Source: Isoetes taiwanensis (lineage: Eukaryota > Streptophyta > Lycopodiopsida > Isoetales > Isoetaceae). Taken from it: a stretch of 64,000 bases of DNA. The notes below the pieces were generated by a model. That model was not told the DNA's origin and searched no databases. It saw nothing but the letters and a program-made list of their open reading frames with translations. The position numbers and the translations under genes were made by a program. The stretch covers positions 1-64,000 of the forward strand of contig JAJEKV010000339.1 in the NCBI GenBank assembly GCA_021234155.1. Direction: 5' to 3'. Positions 58,083 through 64,000 of this stretch are shown here, in pieces; the stretch's first letter is position 1; each line of letters starts with the position of its first letter.

Positions 58083-61000
58083 ATATGTAATTTTATATAA
58101 CAGATATTTTGTTGTCTGTGTGAATTTTCCATTTACAACTATTAGCATGACTATATACTAACTGTTCATACTTTGTAATCACAGGAACTAATATATTTTA
58201 CTACTTATCTTTTTGAAGAAGAGTCTAATTTTCTGTATACCTGCATAATTTTTGATGCAATTATTTTGGAAATCAATAAAATTATTCAACTGTTGGTGGT
58301 CAAAATTTATAGCACATAAAATAGCATAAGCAATCTAAGGTCGAATTTTACTCTTCAGATAGGAAGCGTAGAGAAAGTAGTTCGTGGAGTTTGTCTTCCA
58401 TGAACTTTGTATGGTGTGCTTCAACAGTCTTCCCAATTTGGTTTTTGCCAAAGTGCAGTTTGTTATATAGGTATTCAAATATAGAAGAAGAAGAAAGGAA
58501 CACAACCTTCACAAGCATATTGTATTTCATGTAAAGCAAGACAAATTCTCTGAGGCATATTGTGGTTGCTTGGGTCATTTCTATCATGAGTTCCTATCTA
58601 CATTTACATCATTGTCGAGAAACACTTTTACGCCATCGCTTTTATTCCATTTTCTTGTGAGAAGTGCCATCTCTTGAGATCCTCTTTCTTTTGTTTGAAT
58701 GTGAGAAATCATATCACCCCTTCCGATTCATTCTTAGGAATGATGTGTTCTGGATTTTAACATTGGTTATTTAGCAGCATGTGGGTAGAATGGCATCTAT
58801 TTTCCAGATGCCATATGTATTGTATGTGACTTTCTTTGGTGCTGCTTTTTTTTTATGAAGTAGTTAAGGAACAATTCATTGTTCATCTACCTTTGTGTAG
58901 TCCACAAGTGCAATGGTGTTGTTGTTGCCGACATTTGCATCTTTGCGTACTCTCTGTATTTCTTGCTTTAAGGTTGTAGATGTTAAAGTGTACAGCTATA
59001 ATTTTGGAATACTCTTTTTTGTTGAAGGTAAGAATATGGCAGTATATAGTTCTTGATGAGACTCAAGTAGTGAATAGTGCATCCGTGAAAGAAGGATGTC
59101 TATAGCATTGTTGCAGGAGCGTTAAGAAATGGCTGCCTGTTGCTTTCTTCTATGCTTAAATAGTCATTGTTGACTGCAAAAAAGATCAATCTATTTATAG
59201 TATTTTTTCAAAATACAAAAGATGAAGATTTCCCACAAAAGAGGAGCACATGTCTGTTGTTAAGAAACTAGCTAGAGACGATCCTATATAACCTTTAAAT
59301 ACTATAACTTATCATAAGTACACTTAGAATTGCCCGTGGTCTCATAACAGTAAGTTTTAGCTTTCATTGACAGAACCATCATTTAAGATGATCCATTGGC
59401 TGCAGCTACTACCTCAGATTCATTATTTCGTTGCAATACAAAATTTGATGTTGATGGTACAGCTGTTGCTTGTGCTGGCGTCCTTCCTTGTCCTAGGTAC
59501 TGCACAATCATCCAATATCAGTTTACATACAATTTGTAGGCAGCATAATGAGATTCTGATGCTTACTTCAATTTGATTTCGTGGCTTGAACAATAGTACT
59601 TTAATTCTTCCATGTGTCCACCCTGCAATTGGGTTGAACAATGTAGCTGGGCCAAAGGATCCATAGGGAAGATATCGGTGAAGCATTGAGTGAATTGTAC
59701 TCCCAGGCTGGTCTGTGTGCACGTCTTCTAGCAAACTGAACATAAAATCTGGGAAATATCGTTCAATTCCTAGTGCACGGAAAATTGCACTAGGAAATTC
59801 CTTCAATCCATCCACATTTTATGTGTTTTACTTCTTCATCGGGGGCGATCTCATCTTTGCAATGCATAAGAACTTGTTAGTATTAGTTGTTCCGCCACTA
59901 CATCAGCTGAGAGTGGAATGCCCATCCCTGATCCGACACTGTTCAAAGTTATCTGCAAAAAAGCATGGATTAGCTTGCAGATGTTAAAAGTGCATGTTTC
60001 CTAATTCTCTAATCCATAAACGACTTCACTTTCTATTGTCTAATTTGAGAATTTTCTTTGCAAATAACCTTGGAGCAATTGAGCAAGAACGATGCTTGAA
60101 GAAGTCGAACACGAGTCGACGCGTGCATGCATGTAATGATGCATCCCATTGGTATTTATAGCATCAGGAAATTCTATAAGCTGTCTATCATAAATGCGAA
60201 AAGCTACTTTAGCTGGAATTTAAGCGATGATTTGAAGCAGAATGGATACCGTAATTGTATCCGATCTTCCTTTTAATTTCAGCACGCAATTCATAATTTA
60301 TGAATTTAATTGTATATGTCAGCATGTAAAGGCATATTCAGTTTTTATATTAGTCTCAAAATATTAGTGGTGTACAATTTGTCAATGGTAACAAAGTGTT
60401 TGAAGAAGCAAAATATTGCCATTATTGGTTGTAACATTAGAAGCTTAATGTTGCATGCATATGGACTCTATATGCCAAGGTGCAACATCAATGATATTTT
60501 CTTATGCTCATCTCATGACTTAGCAAAGTCTTGTGTTTTTAATAAACAGTCGCTACCCCCTTGTAGATGCCACTCTCCCATCATATACGATAGAATACAG
60601 AGCAACCCCTTTCCAGAAGTTACGGGGCTATTTTGCCCTGCCCGATCAGTTTTGTAGTTCATTCCCTGTAACGTCTAGGATATCCTACTTAAGAATCTTC
60701 CCATATGTCATTGTAAGATTAATTGGGCAAGGTTGCATTCAATACACACTTATATGCACCTTACAAACCTTGCATGCAATGTCTAGGATGTAATGTTATT
60801 TATCCTTATTCCACTAACATATTTGAGTTCAAATATTAAATCATAAAGAAACATAGAAGGAAAAGCAAGATAAGATTGAAAGAAAAGACTAGGGGGAACG
60901 ATAATACTTCTTATGTCTAAGTAGTGAAATTATTTTATAGACCTCAGCATTGTTGTTTTGCAAACCTTATCTTAGAAGGTTATCATCATAAACAGAGACG

Positions 61001-61736
61001 TAATCATGTTTGTCTTGAAAACCTTACTCTAAAAGATTATGACCATAGATGTGGGGAAAATTATGGATTGAATGGGAAGGAACCACGGGTAGTTGCACAC
61101 GTATGATTGACTATTTCAACCTAATTCTGATTGGCATACAAAGAAATGATAGCAAGATTGCTACTATGGGCATATCCTGCATTCACATATGCCTATGGGT
61201 CATTATTTAATTTATCACTACATTATTATGATAGTTTCATAATTGAATCTAAGCATATATCACTATTAGAAAGCATAAGAAACACATGAAGTACTCGCAC
61301 GAACTTACGAGACAATGTTTTTCTACTATGGTTCTTCTCAAAATTTATTTTGTTTTAATAATTTGGCCTAGATATCTTCACCGGTTTTTTAAATTCCCAG
61401 AAATTTTCTCCGAGAGTGATAGAACGCACTGTTTTGAGACAAAAGGCAGCAATGGATATCTTGTGATAATCAAAGGTCGTCATATAGCTTTTCTTCCTGG
61501 GAGTCGGCGCATGAGTAAAACACTAAAAACGACATCCTACATTTTTCATATGAACCTAATGGACCGGGAAATCCATGTCGAGGACCTTCTTGCCTTGTGA
61601 TGCGTTCTCTGTCGTCGACTCGGTCAAATAGGCATGTCTGTGAAGATGCGGAATTCTCTAATGTAAATTCCCTAATATTCCCTTACGATTCTGTCAACGT
61701 AGACGCGAAAAGTTCCTTAGATGTTATATAAGGAAT
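58083..61736. other. Mostly non-coding region with a few unidentified frames
   Basis: A minus-strand frame at 59815-59423 contains a plausible exon (LKEFPSAIFRALGIERYFPD, LEDVHTDQPGSTIHSMLH, YLPYGSFGPATLFNP), preceded at about 59957 by another exon-like block after TTTTTTGCAG (GSGMGIPLSADVVAEQLI). I cannot name the family. A plus-strand frame at 61286-61600 (ETKGSNGYLVIIKGRHIAFL) is also unidentified. The remainder is AT-rich with no signal. Confidence 0.4.
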
Positions 61737-62371
61737 TGTTACGAATGCTCTAATCTTCCTGCAAATTCATCAACTAATTAGAAAGCAAAATACCACAGGG
61801 TACTCATTTTACCACCCAACCGGACCAACTAGAAGAGATATCACCAAGTCAAGCTACTCCGCAAGACAAGATCTCTCTAGCCACCAACCACTGGTGTTAC
61901 ATGAACTCCTTCTAATGATATGATCAAGCAAGGAACAAGAGATGATACTAGAAGGTAAGGCTAGGCTCATCATCAACATAGGAAGAAGCAGATCTAGTTG
62001 TGCAGTCAACTCAGACCCCTATGCACCTTTCTGGGCATAACTCTCACACCGTAAGGAATCTATGGACAACCAAGCCCAATCTGGAAACTAGACTTCAAGG
62101 GCTTTCCAACAAGGTAAGGATCGCCGATTTCTGAGTTGTGGTTGCGGAGATATCACGTCTCAAAGTTGTCCTTTTATTTATAGGTAATAATACCTTTTTT
62201 GCCTTTTTGCTTCTAAATAAAGGTCAAGGTTTATTTTTAGCTCCCTCTTTGATAATAGCAAGGCTTAGACATTCTGGATGACTTTCTTACTTGATCATAT
62301 CAATAGATATTGTTCCATGCAAGGCCACTCCCCCGAGCACCATTATTAGTTATTAACCTTAAACCATATCA
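61737..62371 (-). repeat. 3' LTR (element orientation), 635 bp
   Basis: Read on the minus strand it begins TGATATGGTTTAAGG directly after the polypurine tract GAGAAGGGGAGAAAT and ends CATTCGTAACA. Confidence 0.82.
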
Positions 62372-62754
62372 ATTTCTCCCCTTCTCGGGATTGATCGTCC
62401 TCGATCAAGGAATTGTATGGCAAATTTGACACAACCAAGTCCATGGCTATAACCTGCATAAAAAGTTGTCAAGTCCAGCCCTTTAGGCTAAAAATTGCCT
62501 CAGTTCATTTAGAGGTCTTTCATTTCAATTCTATTAGAAATGGCCTCAATTCATTTTGAGGACTTGACACCCTTATAATCGTTAATAAGGAACGATGTCC
62601 ATGTTCTGCAAAAACTCAATCATCATTAAACCTGAAAGGAAACCATCAAAGATCCCTTTTCAAAATTGATCTAATCAATTTCTAAATGAAGACCGTTTGT
62701 ATCAATTCCCTCTCTTCCCAAGGCTGATCGTCCTCGATCATCTGCCTTAGGGAG

Positions 62755-62965
62755 TAACAATCTGTTCCAAAGCTAGTCAACTGACTACCTGCTTTGCCTG
62801 GACTCTTTCCCAAAGCTAGTCAACTGACTATCTGCTTTGTCTGGAATCTTTCCCAAAGCTAGTCAACTGACTATCTGCTTTGTCTGGAATAACCACCTTT
62901 CTTTCTAAGCTAGTCACCTGACTATCTGCTTTGAAAGGATTTCTTTTAGGCTGGTAAACTTACCA
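62755..62965. repeat. Tandem repeats of about 53 bp in the internal region
   Basis: Three near-identical units of AAAGCTAGTCAACTGACTA.CTGCTTTG followed by CTGGA.TCTTTCCC, plus two more diverged units (CTAGTCACCTGACTATCTGC and CTGGTAAACTTACCATCTGC). Confidence 0.9.
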
Positions 62966-63168
62966 TCTGCCTTACAATTCTAAGGGTCTGGCTTCTGTGC
63001 TGCAGTCACAGTTGCCCCCTTCTAAATTCTAGAGCAACATTCATTTGAAAAAGAAACTCCTTTCTCAAATCAAAACTATGCTCAAACCATTCAACAATCA
63101 CATGTCTATACAGACGTTTAACTTTACTTATCTTTCAGGTAATCAGTCTGAATGTTGTACTTTCTCCC

Positions 63169-63340
63169 TCAGGCTTCTGCCTTTTCCTTGTCAAACTTAG
63201 CGTGGGAACTTTCAGGAACTTCTTCTGCACGAACATGGGCAATCTCTGCAACAGGTCGTGCTACTTGTTTCTTAGCAGTTTCATTTCCCTTTTGCTCATT
63301 TGAACCTCCACCAGAAGCACCAACTTCTGATCAATCTTCA
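63169..63340 (-). pseudogene. Short gag-like remnant in the young LTR element
   Basis: A minus-strand frame reads EVGASGGGSNEQKGNETAKK, then ARPVAEIAHVRAEEVPE and FDKEKAEA before a TGA at 63171-63169. A TGA also lies just upstream. It resembles a polar linker rather than a named domain, so its origin in gag is only a guess. Confidence 0.35.
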
Positions 63341-63686
63341 TTCCAGTTTGCAATCTCCAGCATCAACCAGAAGACCTGCGAACATCAGGAATAACAAACA
63401 TTCTATTCACATGGACATGAGCACCAACTCATTCCAATCTCTTGGACATGGCATCCGCTCATTCCAATCATTTGGTCAAGAGCACCAACTCTTTCCAACC
63501 TTGAGGCACCAACCTCAGCCATAAGGATGTAATAAGAAATATCTAAAGATTCTAATCACAATCCTTAAACATCAATTTCATACCAGACAAGAGGTAACCT
63601 ATTTGCGATTTACCCCTCTTGGACCTCTTGCGCTGCTTAGCCACTTCCTTCCATCACCCACAGCTCCGCTGGTAAAGACCGGAACT

Positions 63687-63700
63687 GAGCTCTGATACCA
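63687..63700 (-). other. Primer-binding site for initiator tRNA-Met
   Basis: Minus strand TGGTATCAGAGCTC, the standard plant LTR retrotransposon primer-binding sequence, two bases after the LTR end. Confidence 0.9.
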
Positions 63701-63702
63701 AT

Positions 63703-64000
63703 TGTTACGAATGCTCTAATCTTCCTGCAAATTCATCAACTAATTAGAAAGCAAAATACCACAGGGTACTCATTTTACCACCCAACCGGACCAACTAGAA
63801 GAGATATCACCAAGTCAAGCTACTCCGCAAGACAAGATCTCTCTAGCCACCAACCACTGGTGTTACATGAACTCCTTCTAATGATATGATCAAGCAAGGA
63901 ACAAGAGATGATACTAGAAGGTAAGGCTAGGCTCATCATCAACATAGGAAGAAGCAGATCTAGTTGTGCAGTCAACTCAGACCCCTATGCACCTTTCTGG
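63703..64000 (-). repeat. 5' LTR (element orientation), partial
   Basis: Matches 61737-62034 base for base as far as can be read by eye; it continues beyond the window. Confidence 0.9.

Larger units (their letters stand above)
61737..64000 (-). mobile_element. Young non-autonomous LTR retrotransposon (partial, runs off the window)
   Basis: In minus orientation: 5' LTR from beyond the window to 63703, primer-binding site 63700-63687, about 1.3 kb internal region, polypurine tract (about 62386-62372) and 3' LTR 62371-61737. The visible 298 bases of the 5' LTR appear identical to the matching part of the 3' LTR. The internal region has no RT, integrase or full gag, only short coding remnants and tandem repeats, so it needs a helper element. 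Confidence 0.88.

Noticed and set aside
61286-61600. 104-codon frame with ETKGSNGYLVIIKG, considered as a second B3 fragment
   Set aside because: Too little similarity to B3 strands to support the call.

Overview
The window looks like nuclear DNA of a land plant, most likely a fern or a relative with a large, transposon-rich genome. The evidence is: spliced genes with GT-AG introns; a plant ECHIDNA/TVP23 gene; a plant-type aldo-keto reductase; a very repetitive PLS-class DYW pentatricopeptide gene of the kind expanded in ferns and lycophytes; a plant WAPL fragment; a B3-domain fragment; and layers of decayed LINEs, SINEs, Helitrons and chromovirus-type LTR retrotransposons. The fern assignment is inference; the plant assignment is secure.

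Layout. 1-751: 3' end of an aldo-keto reductase (+). 1778-3209: complete six-exon ECHIDNA/TVP23-type gene (-), convergent with it. About 4300-7835: decayed LINE (family A, +); further family-A pieces lie at 21.4-21.8 kb and 22.1-24.15 kb, with isolated 3' ends near 24.5 and 25.5 kb. About 7.9-12.8 kb: mostly non-coding repeats. 12.8-15.73 kb: L1-type LINE (-) with an ORF1-only LINE remnant (+) inside its 3' UTR. 15877-18920: DYW-type PPR gene (+) with a short first exon encoding a likely organelle presequence. 25-26.8 kb: tRNA-derived SINE-like repeats and microsatellites. 27.7-28.85 kb: WAPL fragment. 30.7-34.5 kb: duplicated non-coding blocks with a 170-bp foldback. 34.6-40.5 kb: decayed Helitron encoding HUH Rep, PIF1-like helicase and a spliced RPA70-like protein; an antisense Helitron helicase scrap lies at 42.2-42.7 kb.

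43.6-57.6 kb holds two head-on copies of one chromovirus (Ty3/gypsy with integrase chromodomain) family. Copy E1 (+) runs from RT to chromodomain and a 1.57-kb 3' LTR (46858-48426). Copy E2 (-) starts with a 5' LTR (57631-56066) and carries gag, protease and RT/RNase H down to 48427. Between its 5' LTR and gag, E2 has about 4 kb of additional sequence. Its first ORF region (55394-54139) begins with the exact H3 tail MARTKQTARK, continues through about 300 residues of charged, Pro/Lys-rich linker, and ends in a C-terminal H3/CENH3-like histone fold. Four copies of a 67-bp near-perfect palindrome flank it, two on each side. Two further unidentified ORFs follow. A retrotransposon family that encodes both a histone-H3-tail protein and an integrase chromodomain, a module whose relatives read methylated H3 tails, is the most striking thing in the window.

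57632-58082 is a B3-domain exon abutting the E2 LTR. 61737-64000 is a very young non-autonomous LTR retrotransposon (-) whose visible LTR halves look identical.
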